A stretch of DNA of 64,000 nt from Branchiostoma floridae. Its lineage: Eukaryota > Chordata > Leptocardii > Amphioxiformes > Branchiostomatidae. A program made the position numbers and the translations under genes. Of the stretch, positions 1 through 11,879 are shown piece after piece. The stretch lies in contig NC_049995.1 in NCBI RefSeq assembly GCF_000003815.2, forward strand, positions 15,657,163 to 15,721,162, given 5' to 3'. The notes beneath the pieces were generated by a model. That model ran no database searches, was not told the DNA's origin, and saw only the letters and a program-made list of their open reading frames with translations. Position 1 is the first letter of the stretch. The number at the start of each line of letters is the position of its first letter.

Positions 1-1449
1 ACATATATACCAAAAATGATTTTTTCTGTGTATCTTGTTTTTCTTCCTCACAGAAAATTTATCTTCCAGGAAGAAAATTATTCTGTCCCCAAGAAATCTA
101 AGAAAAACATGCTTGTCCATGGGGCAAGCAAATTTTTGCTTGAATTTTTTTAGACATTTTTGAGATTAATATTCTTACACCAAGAATACTTTTCTTACAT
201 CAAGAGCAAAAATTCTTGTATTTCTTAAGATTTAAAAAAAAATAAGCATTTCTAGATTTTTTTTCTTGCACCATAAGAAAAAACAAGAAGATTTTGCTTA
301 AAGTTCTTAGGTGCGAGAAAAAATTTTCTTCACCAAAGAAGAATAAGAAAATTGTTCTTTGCATGAGAATTAAGATTTTTTGGTAGATTATTGTTTTGCT
401 TGTTTTGCTTAGAATTTTATTCTACATTTTCTTCCTGCAAGAATATTTTTTCTTCATATAAGAATTGTCCATGCACTACCAAAAATGGTTTTTCTTATTT
501 TTCTTGTTTTCTTATGTAGAGAAAGATTTTCTTCGGTAAAGAAAATTCAAGGAAAGTAAGAAACCCTCTGCAAAATCTCTGTATGTTAGTTCTTGGAGAA
601 AGAGTTTTTCTCTATTTTTTCTTAAGTGAAGAAAGTATTTCTATTAAGATACTTGCCAACAAGAATTTTCTAGAAATTTAAGAAAAACTTTATTTTTCAA
701 TCTTCCCATAAGATTCATTTTCTCTAAGATCAAACAGAGTATTCCATAGATTCTAACCGTAAGATCTTTAATCTTGTCATTTTCAATTTCTACATAAAAT
801 CTTGGTTTGCTAGAAGAACATTCTTGACTTTTCTTGATTTTCTTATCCAGGGGGTTTGAGAAAGATTATTCTTGTTTTTCTTTCTATCAATTAAGAAGAT
901 ACAAGAACTTTTTTCTTCACTTTCTTGACCAAATAATGTTAAGAAAAAGAAGAAAAAAAGAAACTCTAAAACAAGATATGACAAGCATAAAATTCACAAA
1001 TGTTCTTATTTTCCTTATCCAGAAAGTTTAAGAAAGATAATTCTTGATTTTCTTGGTTATGTTTAAGAAGATACAAGAATTCTTTTCTTCACTTACTTAC
1101 ATCATAAAATCAAGAAATCAAAACAAAAAGTTACAACTAGCATAAAATTCTTTAATGTTATGTTTTCCTTATTCAAAAAGCTTAAGAAAGTTGCTTCTTG
1201 TTTTTCTTGGTAATGTTTAAGATATACTAGAATATATTTCTTAACTTTCTTGATTAAGAAAAACAAGATATTTTTTGGGGGTTCATGGCACCTAGAGGTA
1301 GTTGCAAGATATAACATTTAGTTGAATAGTATGGTAACCTTTCTTTTGAAATTTCTGTTGGTGACCAAGCTATGTTTAGTTCAAAGTTATGTTAAACTTT
1401 GATTTCCTCAAATCAAACCCATTTGGTGTCTTTGTTAAGAATTAGTCTT

Positions 1450-1712
1450 GGTAACAAGAAAACATTTCTTGATTTTCTAGCCTATCTTGTCATGTGACTT
1501 TTTCTGAACTCCTGATTGGTTTATTTGTATCTCAGAGTACTGTTGGGCTACCCCAGGTGGTCCATCTCTATTTTGAACAGTTATAAGAAAATATTTCTTA
1601 ACATTTCTTGTTTTTCTAGCGTCTCTGGTCATGTGACTTTTTCTGAACCCCTGATTGGTTGATCTGTATCCCAGAGTACAGTTGGGCTACCCCATCTCCA
1701 TTTTGAACAGAG
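1450..1712. repeat. tandem duplication, period about 139 bp
   Basis: A segment starting ACATTTCTTG at 1462 recurs at 1601. Both copies contain the words CATGTGACTTTTTCTGAAC and GTTGGGCTACCCC and end in TTTTGAACAG. The copies differ by several substitutions and by a short deletion in the second. Confidence 0.75.
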
Positions 1713-1719
1713 TGACAGT

Positions 1720-2780
1720 TGCAGCAGTTCAGTTCACTACTCTTTGTATCAGTTGATAACTCATGCCAGTTTTACAGTCAAAAGTAAGGTAAAAGGGACC
1801 ATAATCATGTGAGGCACTGGGGACTGGGTTCAATTTGCTAAAAATCTATGCAGCAGAAACAGCTGGGAACCAGATATGAAGGATAAGGTAAGTGTGCCCC
1901 CCTCCCCCACCTTCAAGATAAAAGAAGTCCATGCATAGACTTTAGAGTATAGGGTTCAAAAGCAACAAGGCACAGAATCTTGACAAAGCAGTAGATATGG
2001 AGAGGCAAGAGTTGTTTCCATAGCTATAGTTTATCCACCTTTTGGCTGCCAAATTCTATGTGCACATTGTATGTCTAACCAAAATAATCGTTGGGAGATT
2101 CCATTTCATATAACAGGGTTAGTCTGCTGTATTTCGGTTCAAAAACTTCATTACGGTATCAAGTAAACATATATATACATATCTATAGGTGTCACCAGTG
2201 GATTAAAGAATAGGTATATAGTACAGTGCATTACTGAAATTAATATATATTATTCAAAATTGTTTACTTTATACCTTTTTTGTTGTTTTGTGTAAGACTA
2301 CGAAGTAATAAAGGTCTTTCACTTTAGGTGTCTGGAGGTTTTGACCATACCAAATGTCAAGAATGAAAAGTTCACTGCAAGGGTTTGCTCTATTTTGGAA
2401 TGTGATACTCTGTAACCATATGGAATAGTTATATCTAAGTTTATAAATTATGGCCTTTAGTAGTAGTTAGCATATTCCGCTACAAAACAGCTACACTGCC
2501 ATTTAAGTAATGCAGTAATATTGCTGTAAATGCTTCTTTGAGAAGCGTAATGAATTTGAGACTCTTCTTCTTGTACGTATATCAAGATAAATAATTGGCA
2601 ATCTGAATGTAAAGGAATTATTGATGTTTGTCTGGTACTGTCATCGTAAAAGTATTTCCATTCAAAGACTGTTACTATTGTGATCATACTTCATAAGTCT
2701 TATGCAAGAATGTGGTAATAAACATTCCTATACTATTCACATAATTTGTTGAGATTTCTTCCTCTAACATTTTTGTAGTT
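1720..2780. other. central part of the AAGAA element, no gene seen
   Basis: This AT-rich stretch lacks the AAGAA bias of its flanks. No exon-like open frame with splice sites was recognised. Confidence 0.4.
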
Positions 2781-3714
2781 GCTATTAACTATTTAGTGAT
2801 TTTCTGTTTTCAAGTATTTGACAGCAGGAATGATTGTTCAAGAAAGTGAATCTCAATGCGAGAGACATTTTCTTGGTGTGTCTTTAGGAAGGAAGAAATT
2901 CTTGAACCAGAAGCTGATTCTTGGTGCAAGTAAAATATTCCTGGTGCAAGATTTCCGGACTTGTACAGAGAATCACTGTCTAAGAGTAAGAGTATCAGTC
3001 TTAAGATTAGAAAGGAATTCTTGAGCAAGATCCTGAATCTTAGCACAAGACGCATATTCTGTTAACTGGTAACTTAGTTCTTTAGGGCAGAAAGGTTTCC
3101 TTGCTTCCAAATAACTTTCAAGAAACTGATTCTAGGTTTGACCTGCTACCAGAATCTTAATCTTTGTACAAGATAATATATATTTGGTTTAAGACATCTA
3201 TTCTTAAGGACGGAAGGTTATTCTTGTTGAAAGAATCTAAATCTTCATACAAGATGCATAATATGGTTAGTGCAAGAAGCAACAAGAAATCTATTATTAA
3301 GGACAGAAAGATTTTCTTGCTACAAGAACCTTTCAAGAAACATAATCTAGGTTTTCCTGCTATAAGTTATTTAATCTTTGTTCTAGAATAAGATGATTTT
3401 TCTTAGTTTAGAGAACATTTATAGGTTTAAAACTATGATTAGATATAAATTCTGTACCACAGAATCATTCTTGCCACAAGAAGATTTATCTTAAGTTTTT
3501 AGTCCCAAAACTTTAAGAAAGAACAGCTTGGCCTGAGAAAAATATTCTAAGAAAACTTTCACCTTCTAACTGACATTTTCTTGTTTTCTTATTTTCTCAC
3601 ACAGAGAATAATTTTCTTTGTGGAAGATAACTTTTCTTCCACAAAGATAGATAAGAATGGCATTTTTGGTAGTGTGGGGTAAGCAAAACAAGCAAACATC
3701 ATTTTTGGTAGTGA

Positions 3715-3782
3715 TATACAAGATACATTCTTTATTGCACAACAGCTGTACAGGATAAAATGTATGACAAGTTCTAGGTCAT
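3715..3782 (-). repeat. LINE-like 3' tail fragment
   Basis: Read on the minus strand, this is a tail with TGTGCAATAAAG close to the end. The same TGTGCAATAAA tail occurs at 6950, 13990, 21510 and 50520, so it is a dispersed retroelement 3' end. It is cut by the N gap at 3783. Confidence 0.4.
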
Positions 3783-3882
3783 NNNNNNNNNNNNNNNNNN
3801 NNNNNNNNNNNNNNNNNNNNNNNNNNNNNNNNNNNNNNNNNNNNNNNNNNNNNNNNNNNNNNNNNNNNNNNNNNNNNNNNNN
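3783..3882. other. assembly gap, 100 N
   Basis: Exactly 100 N, a placeholder-sized scaffold gap. Confidence 1.
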
Positions 3883-4971
3883 CCCGTGGAAGGTGCGGTT
3901 TGCTGGCCACAGAAAAACTAAACCGTTTACCTTAATTGCATGTCTCTAAACTACAGGCGAGCTTTTGACACCTTGTTGTGAGGTAAGTGTTACGTTTACT
4001 TCGAAGTTAGCAATGTAACAAAGCAAAAGGAACATATTCGTGAATGTGTTCTCACATAATTGATACGTCCCCGCCCCCCCATATAATTTTGAGATTAATA
4101 AAAATGTTCTATTTGCAATAAGACATTTCTATAATTTTGAGTACCTTAGCCGAGTTGTCACCTAGTACGTTTACCAAGCATATGAAAAGTTATCTCGAAG
4201 CAGTCTATAGCAATGAAGAGCAATATGCTTTCAAAGGTCGTGGCAGAGAAATAACGTATCTGAGGTTTGTTGTAGAGGTGAAATTCCCCTACCCTTAGCT
4301 CTTTTGGACAAGCACAGTGAACAACAACAACTTAACAGCATAACGTCACGTCCTAAGTTAGCCGCGGGCGACAGTTGTAGACATTATCTCGTACAGCATT
4401 GGCTAATGTAAAAGACTAGCTGATCATATTGTCTCCCGCTGCTAGTCCGAAGTAACTCTGTAGCTAACCACTAGGTAAGCACGATGAAATATGTATGTAT
4501 GTACCTGAAATACCTGTTTTATCGACTGAAACATGTAATGTACTCATTGTACTCGAAGCTGGAAATAACCTCGTTAAAAAAGAAATAAGCACGCTGCAGT
4601 ACTAGTTATTGTCATGGTCCTAAACCTTTAGAAAAATCAGAATTCTGGTGCGGCAATACTATTTGAGAGGCCTGGTGTACATATGGCGGCGTTGAGTTGT
4701 GTGCAGCTTGTCTACAGAAAGCAGAGTAAACAGGACTACCTGGCCGTGTCTTGTTACGATCTCAAAGTTTCGGTTCCTCTTTTTTGCATTGTTTGCCTGG
4801 GTGTCAGTTCCTCTTTTTGATCAATCGTGCCGCTGTGCTTCACCTGAATCGCATCACTAACACAATAAGAATGTAATGTAATACATGTACCTCTGAAGGG
4901 AACATTGCTACAATCAGCACTTAGCTTCAACCTAATATCAAGTACCGATCGAGCTCCCACCTAGTTCAAGC

Positions 4972-5275
4972 AGACGTGAGTGAGTGAGTGAGTGAGAGAG
5001 TGAGAGTGAGTGAGTGAATGGGGAGTAAATTCGAATGAGTAAGCATGAGTTAGAGAGTGATCGTAACCTGGTCACCATTCTCCTCTGGTAAATGAGTATG
5101 AGTGAGCGAGTGCTCACGAGTGAGACAACGACTGAGTGAGTGAATATGGATGTTTGTGATGAAGTGATCACAAGTGAGAGTAGATAAGTGTGAATTAGAG
5201 TGAATGAGTGTGAGTGAGCAAGTGAGCAAGTGAGCGAGTGAGTGAGTGAGTGAGTGAGCGAGTGAGAGTGATGAA
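4972..5275. repeat. degenerate (GAGT)n simple repeat
   Basis: Two pure tracts of GAGT/GTGA lie at about 4975-5010 and 5215-5270, joined by an interrupted and diverged version. The Ser/His/Leu/Thr-rich open frames across it are artefacts of the repeat. Confidence 0.9.
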
Positions 5276-5566
5276 GAGTGAGGGGAAATTGTGTGACTTG
5301 TGCATGCAAACAGACGTAAATATATGCTTGTTTCGGAAATACCATGGCCATTTAAAACTCACTTGGGACTTTCCCATAGTTTCAGTTCCTCTTTTTTCTG
5401 ACGCCTTTGAGAGCATAAGGTACTTTCCCATGCTAGTAGTTTCACATCACTTTTTGTTATGTGTTTTTGTGATAACACATGCAAACTAGCTTTGTACAAT
5501 CATACACCTATCGATATGGGAGTTGTCTGTCTAAATGAGCCTTTCTCCATGTTATTGTTTAGCTAG

Positions 5567-5615
5567 CAAGAGCACATCGAGACCTACTGTGAAAATGACA
5601 CCCCCTTTGAAGCAG
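5567..5615 (+). CDS. candidate internal exon of a small unknown gene (exon a)
   Basis: This is a possible coding exon ending CCTTTGAAGCAG followed by a good donor, GTAAGC. Acceptors TTTAG (ending 5562) or GCTAG (ending 5566) precede it. The open frame reads KSTSRPTVKMTPPLKQ and ends on a codon boundary. The next candidate exon at 5837 begins on a codon boundary, so the two join in frame. The peptide is basic and proline/threonine-containing with no domain I recognise. The upstream exons and start codon were not found. The case rests on splice signals and codon-like composition only, so transcript data could easily overturn it. Confidence 0.35.
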
Positions 5616-5836
5616 GTAAGCGTGTATCAACATTTTGTCACCTTAAATGCACGTCCTGATATTTCTCTTTCTGGTGGCATCGTGTTTTTTTGTGTGTTTA
5701 AGACCGAGATTAAGAAAACCTTGTAACAGTCCATCGGATATTCTATGTGCACAGTCGAGGTGATTTCTAAATAATAGTCACTGTAGATTTAATATTATAA
5801 GCTGTCTGATCTTGATCATGTTGATAATGTTTACAG

Positions 5837-5920
5837 ATTACATGCAAGCGCCCAAAGGCGCAGCAACAGAACGAGACCGACGAACAGACTGACGAGACCG
5901 ACGAACAGACTGACATGCAG
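5837..5920 (+). CDS. candidate exon with duplicated ETDEQTD repeat (exon b)
   Basis: This 84-nt segment lies between TGTTTACAG and a GTAGTT donor. It is open in the frame that continues exon a and encodes 28 residues: a basic start (ITCKRPKAQQQN), then the acidic heptapeptide ETDEQTD twice, then MQ. The heptapeptide comes from a perfect 21-bp tandem duplication (GAGACCGACGAACAGACTGAC). The high content of charged codons and the GC rise against AT-rich flanks make this the strongest exon of this putative gene. It is probably a disordered linker. No family was recognised. Confidence 0.45.
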
Positions 5921-6438
5921 GTAGTTTAGATTTGATCACTAAGACTGTTTTTCCGTGAATCTATAATCAACTTCCACAATTACCTAATGGTGACAGACAT
6001 AGTGTACTAACATAAATATTGCGCAAGGAAGTTGATATGTCAGATGTAATGCTATATAATGCTATTATTATATGCTCAGACATTGATTACAGTTATTCTT
6101 CATCTATTTTTGTCCCTAAGGACATAGCATGTAAATTTTATGGATGACATTACCGCGCTCACTGTTTTTCGCCTGATTTGAAAAAAAAAAACTTCCCTCT
6201 CTTTGGTCTGCAAAAGATGCCATCCATGAAATATACTTGCTGTGACCTTATGTTCTGCCAAGACAAATCCATGCGGTGTTAAAAAATAAACCTATACCTT
6301 GCCTTGCTCTGCTTTCAAAGCCTGTACGCATACGTTTTCGCGGTTGTTTTTAGGAATTGAATTAGAATGCATTCTTAGGGGACCAAAATGTAAAATACTC
6401 ACATTATCTGTTATGTTGCTAACACACTATCAAATATC

Positions 6439-6538
6439 NNNNNNNNNNNNNNNNNNNNNNNNNNNNNNNNNNNNNNNNNNNNNNNNNNNNNNNNNNNNNN
6501 NNNNNNNNNNNNNNNNNNNNNNNNNNNNNNNNNNNNNN
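6439..6538. other. assembly gap, 100 N
   Basis: Exactly 100 N. It could hide further exons of the candidate gene at 5.5-8.2 kb. Confidence 1.
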
Positions 6539-6559
6539 AGTAACGGAAACGACCAAAAC

Positions 6560-6780
6560 GACGTAGCAGCTCTCCCTATTATGTACTAGTATTTTATACC
6601 ATTTATGTAAAGATGTGTGTATATAGACTAATAGGACTCCGAAGTTAGGACTTTAACTGATGTAAACTGTATCTCTGTTATATACTTTGTCTTACCCTTA
6701 CCTCCCTCATGACCTCAATCAGAAGCATCCTGCAGGACGATTTGAGCTTTCATAAATAAATAAAGGTTCAAACAAACAAA
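6560..6780 (+). repeat. LINE-like 3' end
   Basis: An untranslated-looking stretch ends in CATAAATAAATAAAGGTTC and a short AAAC-type tail, the usual form of a non-LTR retroelement 3' end. No reverse transcriptase frame remains upstream, so it would be a 5'-truncated copy. Confidence 0.4.
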
Positions 6781-6929
6781 ATCTAGTGAAAGAAGACAAA
6801 GCAGTGTGGTCTACAATATCCCCGATTTATCCAAGAACACTAGGCTGGGTCACCCTACTCTTCTCGAAAAGTGTTTGGGGTTACTAGCATTTTACGTGCT
6901 GAGTTCGTGGCCTGAAGCTATAACGATAA

Positions 6930-7060
6930 TTAAGAATGAATGAATGAAGACTTTTATTGCACATTTTTGTCACATAGGGCTAAGTACAGGTCACAACAAG
7001 AGTCAAGACATGTTGAAAAGATACAGTTAACAGATACAAAATGACTATTGCTGGATAAAT
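6930..7060 (-). repeat. LINE-like 3' tail, minus strand
   Basis: On the minus strand it reads through TGTGACCTGTACTTAGC to a TGTGCAATAAAAG tail and CATTCATTC-type repeats. It matches the tail at 21430-21540, showing a dispersed family. Confidence 0.45.
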
Positions 7061-7734
7061 TCAACTTCTCCTCGTTTTCATTTATAGTGGAGATAAAAGA
7101 GCAGATATGTTCAGTTATGATCGATGGTTTGTCTAGTTGCATTAGGAATATGAATTTTTTCTACAGAACTTAGCTGTACGAAATAAGGAAATTGGTTTTG
7201 TATAACCTTATACAGATCATTTCTCTCTACTACGGTATACAATCTACACTCTACCTCAAAATTATATTAGAGCTTTACAATTCATTAAAAGGTTGCTGAA
7301 CGCAGCGCCCGTTAAGTTCGAACTAGAGAACGTATGGTCCGAACGCCTGGCGAACTCTAGTTACCTTCTCATTACATCATTTTCCCACGTTTCATCATTC
7401 ACATGTTCACAGCTACAGCTACGTTGGTACTGTCACGTTTCTCTGTGCATCAATTTTGAATACCATGTATGAGTGAATCCCTGATGTCATGTGACTTCTG
7501 TATTATTTATTTTCCCCTACGTTTGGAGATGTTTGTGTATGGTCTGAAGCTTTAGCCGTTAAACAACTTCAGGTTAAAGACCCCAAAACTTCGTCGAGAA
7601 GTGCAAAATGGAAAACTGCCCTGCCGTTCTTCATAAACTTGATACATGTAGATGAAAAAAGAATTAACTAGGAAGGTAACATTCGTAGCCTAACATACTA
7701 CTGCTCTGTTTATTCATACTCAAACACATTTATA

Positions 7735-7925
7735 TACACAGTTAATAAACACAGCCAGTTAATTGCACATCGGATTAACGCACACTCCTGTTAATGAACG
7801 GAATCTCAAAATCCCAAACTGGTGCGGTCCAGCTAGATAACTTCGCATTATTGCACCAGCCGGATAATTGCACGAGATTCACTGGCAAATAGGCCGTGCA
7901 ATTAAGCGGCTTCTACTGTATTATG
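7735..7925. repeat. dispersed repeat, TAATTGCAC family
   Basis: It shares long words with 11880-12025, for example GATAACTTCGCATTATTGCA and CCAGCCGGATAATTGCACGA. This is a two-copy dispersed repeat within the window, with no coding capacity seen. Confidence 0.65.
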
Positions 7926-8135
7926 AAAAGTCTCCCCAGCTCTGTCCGTCCACTTGCTACAATCGAACATACAGGGTATCTGCTACTTTACCAGTAACTA
8001 TAGTGACGGCCGTCTGTTCTAGGTCAATGATCTTATTTGGTATGAAGAAATGGAGCACATAAAAAAACATAAAACGCTCACTATGACAAGCTTTTCTTTT
8101 ACTCTTCAACACTGAAAATGTCGTTTCTGTTTTAG

Positions 8136-8186
8136 GAAGTAATCGCTAAAATCAAATCTTTGCCCCTACACACACACGACGCTTAA
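8136..8186 (+). CDS. candidate terminal exon of the small unknown gene (exon c)
   Basis: After a strong polypyrimidine acceptor (GTTTCTGTTTTAG) a phase-0 frame encodes EVIAKIKSLPLHTHDA and then a TAA stop at 8184-8186. It is compatible in phase with the exon ending at 5920, but exons in between may be missing, one possibly in the gap at 6439-6538. The link to exons a and b is an inference from phase and strand alone. No poly(A) signal was clearly seen downstream before the gap at 8390. Confidence 0.25.
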   Translation, partial: EVIAKIKSLPLHTHDA

Positions 8187-8389
8187 CATAGACAATTATC
8201 ATTACGCTCTAAACGGATATTTACCGTGTTGAGTGAAAGGCAAGCATATCGATTGCTTGAGTCTTAACCATAATAATCAGACCTATATGTGCATCAAAAC
8301 AAATCTACACACGCCCGCATAACAATATTCAAAACAAATATCTTTACACCAGTAACGTTAACACAATTAAAACAACATGGATGAAATTT

Positions 8390-9004
8390 NNNNNNNNNNN
8401 NNNNNNNNNNNNNNNNNNNNNNNNNNNNNNNNNNNNNNNNNNNNNNNNNNNNNNNNNNNNNNNNNNNNNNNNNNNNNNNNNNNNNNNNNNNNNNNNNNNN
8501 NNNNNNNNNNNNNNNNNNNNNNNNNNNNNNNNNNNNNNNNNNNNNNNNNNNNNNNNNNNNNNNNNNNNNNNNNNNNNNNNNNNNNNNNNNNNNNNNNNNN
8601 NNNNNNNNNNNNNNNNNNNNNNNNNNNNNNNNNNNNNNNNNNNNNNNNNNNNNNNNNNNNNNNNNNNNNNNNNNNNNNNNNNNNNNNNNNNNNNNNNNNN
8701 NNNNNNNNNNNNNNNNNNNNNNNNNNNNNNNNNNNNNNNNNNNNNNNNNNNNNNNNNNNNNNNNNNNNNNNNNNNNNNNNNNNNNNNNNNNNNNNNNNNN
8801 NNNNNNNNNNNNNNNNNNNNNNNNNNNNNNNNNNNNNNNNNNNNNNNNNNNNNNNNNNNNNNNNNNNNNNNNNNNNNNNNNNNNNNNNNNNNNNNNNNNN
8901 NNNNNNNNNNNNNNNNNNNNNNNNNNNNNNNNNNNNNNNNNNNNNNNNNNNNNNNNNNNNNNNNNNNNNNNNNNNNNNNNNNNNNNNNNNNNNNNNNNNN
9001 NNNN
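8390..9004. other. assembly gap, 615 N
   Basis: It directly abuts a (TACA)n microsatellite, which probably caused the gap. Confidence 1.
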
Positions 9005-9139
9005 TCCATCCATACATACATACATACATACATACATACATACATACATACATACATACATACATACATACATACATCCATACATACATACATACATACA
9101 TACATACATACATACATACATACATACATACATACATCC
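9005..9139. repeat. (CATA)n microsatellite
   Basis: About 135 bp of CATA tetranucleotides with three single-base interruptions (TCCAT). The left end is lost in the gap. Confidence 0.98.
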
Positions 9140-9567
9140 ATAATTTACAGTATTCAGTCCAAAGCAACCGTAGCAAAGTTTCCTGGCAGCTTATTCTCCC
9201 TATCACGTTAATATCCAGCGTAGTCAGTCTGGTAGAGACTAGTGCTAGTGCCAAAGTACCATTGTTGGCTAGTGTACAGGATATAGGGCTGACAGCTCTA
9301 ACTAACGTTACACAAACACAGCTGTTATTTGTTCACTGGGTGCGATATCCGACATGCTCGGTCAGCGGTTTGTCTAGACGGGGTGTTGGTGACCTTCGGT
9401 GACCCACTGACCTTGACCTGGTAATGACGTCAAGGTCAGGAGTAAGAGGGCGTTTCTGTTTGGAACATGGTAACAGGCAGCCATGATTGATTGTTTTGAA
9501 TTATAGCGGATGATGCAATATGTACTATATGGCAAAATATCAAAACATTAACTTGTAAAAGATAAGT
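9140..9567. other. no gene seen
   Basis: Unique-looking sequence without recognised exons, repeats or RNA genes. The palindromic CTTGACCTGGTAATGACGTCAAGG near 9412 contains a CRE-like TGACGTCA core. Confidence 0.3.
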
Positions 9568-9718
9568 ACTCTCCAAGTAGATGTTAGGTTCTGGTTGTAT
9601 TTTGAGGCCATTGCATGCGTTTTAGAAGGCATAAAGAAAATCTGATAAAATGAAAAGCTTGAAAAAAAAAAAAAGACGTACAAAAACTAGCCGGAGCCTA
9701 ACCTCTGCCTGGAGGGTA
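9568..9718. mobile_element. palindromic MITE (CTCTCCAAG family)
   Basis: The left arm CTCTCCAAGTAGATGTTAGG is mirrored by a diverged right arm ending CCTAACCTCTGCCTGGAGG. Partial relatives occur at 19099-19148, 19310-19440 and 55486-55629. It is a non-autonomous palindromic DNA element with no coding capacity. Confidence 0.6.
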
Positions 9719-10164
9719 AAAGACAAGATACGAAAAGTGGTAGACATAACAGAACGATCAGCATATATTCAAAAAGAATATTCCAATGGTCTATCAAGTA
9801 CTATTTTGATTGAATATGACTACAATTGGTGACGGTTTACATAGTAGTCACTCATAGTATGGTAGTGTAAGATTTGGTCATGATTTTTCAGAGTGTTGAT
9901 ATCATGTCGTATTATTGACATTAGTTATCAAGGCAAAAGAAATATTGAAACAACGAAGATCAAATCTCTTTGTGTAATCAAAAGCCGACATAACATCAAC
10001 AAACATGTTTTGACGGAAAGACTGTTTACGTTCATCAGACGTTAGTTCAATGTTGTATGAAAGTCACGTCCTCTCTCGCGCGAGTTCAGAGTTGTTTACA
10101 AGTTCGAGAGAACCCCCGATGGGAAACAACGTGCTGAACCGCACGTAAGCACGCCTGGCGTGTG

Positions 10165-11240
10165 CGAGTGGGTTCGGTGGGATAGCGATAGGGTAAACTA
10201 ATGAATTTAATATCCCGCGTATCGTCTTGGTCACGTTTATACTAGTAATTGTCGCCGGTAGCTCTTTTCTCTGTAGGAGATATTATATAACTTAACGTTA
10301 TAACGTTACATAGTTATATGATATACACGTAGTTATACATATAGTTATATATTTAATTTTTCGATTGGGTTGGGTGGGATAGCGATAGGGTAATGAATCT
10401 AATATCCCGCGTATCATCTTGGTCACGTTTATACTAGTAATCGTCGCCGGTAGCTCTTTTCTCTGTAGGAGATATATAACTAAACGTTATAACTTTACAT
10501 AGTTATATGATATACATGTAGTTATACATATAGTTAACGTTATATATCTAATTTTTCGATTGGGTCCGGTGGGATAGTGATAGGGTAATGAATTCAATAT
10601 CCCGCGTATCATCTTGGTCACGTTTATACTAGTAATCGTCGCCGGTAGCTCTTTTCATTCTACACGTATCCAACATTCTCTGTAGTTGAGATTACCAAAC
10701 TTTATTACGTTACACAGTTACTAGTATATGATAAACGTGTAACGTTAGTTATAGAAAATATTTAATCATATATTTCATTTTTCGAAAGAGAAGCATATTC
10801 GCATAGTGATAGGGTAGCAAATTTTCAATATCCCGCGTGTCATCTTGGACTCATAATCATCGTCACCGCTAGCTCTTTTTATGCTTTAATAATATTCTAC
10901 ACTTGTCCAACATTCTGTGTAGGAGATGATGTTATATAGGTTAACGCTATAACGCTACATAGTTGTATGATATACATGTAACGTTAGTTATATAATATAG
11001 TTATGTGTTTAATTTCTCGAAAGGGAAACATATATATACTTTTTGCTGCGTTTCTTCTTCTCCTGAACTTTTGTTCCAAACAAAAAAGGTCAACGACCTT
11101 GACCAGACGGCTGTCACCATGGTTACTGGATAAGTAGCAGACGTTATAGGGTAATAAATTTGATATCTGGCGTATAATCTTGGTCACATAATCTTCGCCG
11201 CTAGCTCTTTTCATGCCTTAATATTCTACACGTGTCCAAC
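10165..11240. repeat. tandem array, period about 195 bp, five units
   Basis: Units start near 10177, 10377, 10571, 10800 and 11141, each with a GATAGGGTA word. This is followed by CAATATCCCGCG-like sequence, ATCTTGGTCAC, CGCCGGTAGCTCTTTTC and a TA-rich part with repeated ACGTTA and ATAGTTATAT. The last units are longer (about 228 and 340 bp) through insertions. No open frame runs across units. Confidence 0.85.
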
Positions 11241-11331
11241 ATTCTCTGTAGTTGAATGCGAGCGCTCGCGATGATGTCACGGTGACACAGTGGTAGAGAA
11301 AAAGCAGGTTTTTGCAAAATATTGATTACAT

Positions 11332-11431
11332 NNNNNNNNNNNNNNNNNNNNNNNNNNNNNNNNNNNNNNNNNNNNNNNNNNNNNNNNNNNNNNNNNNNNN
11401 NNNNNNNNNNNNNNNNNNNNNNNNNNNNNNN
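11332..11431. other. assembly gap, 100 N
   Basis: Exactly 100 N beside a CA microsatellite. Confidence 1.
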
Positions 11432-11548
11432 ACAAATACACACACACACTAACACACATACACACAAATACACACACACACACACAAATACACACACACA
11501 GATACACACACAAATACACACATGCACACACACAAACACACAAACATA
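11432..11548. repeat. (CA)n / (ACACAAAT)n microsatellite
   Basis: A CA-rich tract with AAATACACACAC interruptions. Cys/Val-rich minus-strand frames here are artefacts. Confidence 0.95.
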
Positions 11549-11574
11549 GCTAAACTACGAGCAAGGCTTGACTG

Positions 11575-11700
11575 ATTAAATCACGCTTATAGCGGCCCGC
11601 CAAACATTGCCAACCCCTCTGCAGGAAGGGGCCAGTTACAGCCCTGTCAATAAACAGACTAGGGTTTGGGGCGAGACAAAATGGACCAGATCTACATATA
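11575..11700. repeat. dispersed repeat, three copies in the window
   Basis: The words AGCGGCCCGCCAAACAT and GGGGCCAGTTACAGCCCTG recur in diverged form at 32240-32345. Part of the same sequence recurs on the opposite strand at 38290-38362 (GGATGTTTGGCGGGCTGCTAT). No open frame. Confidence 0.6.
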
Positions 11701-11879
11701 ATTGCATATACCACAAGGTGAGATAAAGTCATGTATAGCAGGTATAACTAACCGCCCTTTGGCGTGACACGCCTGCTTCTGTATCTTTATTGCTCAGCCG
11801 GTATAACCGCCGTTGGGTTCAATACATCGGCTTAAGGTTTGGGGCAGGGGATTTAGTGATAATACCTTTTGCCAGCAGG

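Larger units (their letters stand above)
1..3720. repeat. AAGAA/TTCTT-rich inverted (foldback-like) repeat region
   Basis: Positions 1-1640 and about 2780-3720 are made of closely spaced AAGAA, TTCTT, CAAGAAA and TTTCTTG words on both strands, far above chance. The end motif ACTACCAAAAATG appears near 8-20 (partly) and at 474-488. Its reverse complement, CATTTTTGGTAGTG, lies at 3661-3674 and 3700-3713. The two outer arms are therefore inverted copies of each other, with subterminal repetition, around a less biased centre (about 1720-2760). The left end may lie outside the window. No coding potential is credible, because short open frames here are by-products of the biased sequence. It could be a foldback or large non-autonomous DNA element, or a decayed satellite. 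Confidence 0.55.

Noticed and set aside
3960-3990. A short exon-like segment between CTACAG and GAG|GTAAGT
   Set aside because: At about 26 nt it is open in only one phase, and that phase does not fit the candidate exon at 5567.
8294-9402. Long open frames of about 265-340 codons across the gap and the CATA repeat
   Set aside because: Most of the length is N, and the rest is a tetranucleotide repeat read as Tyr-Ile-His-Thr or Met-Tyr-Val-Cys.
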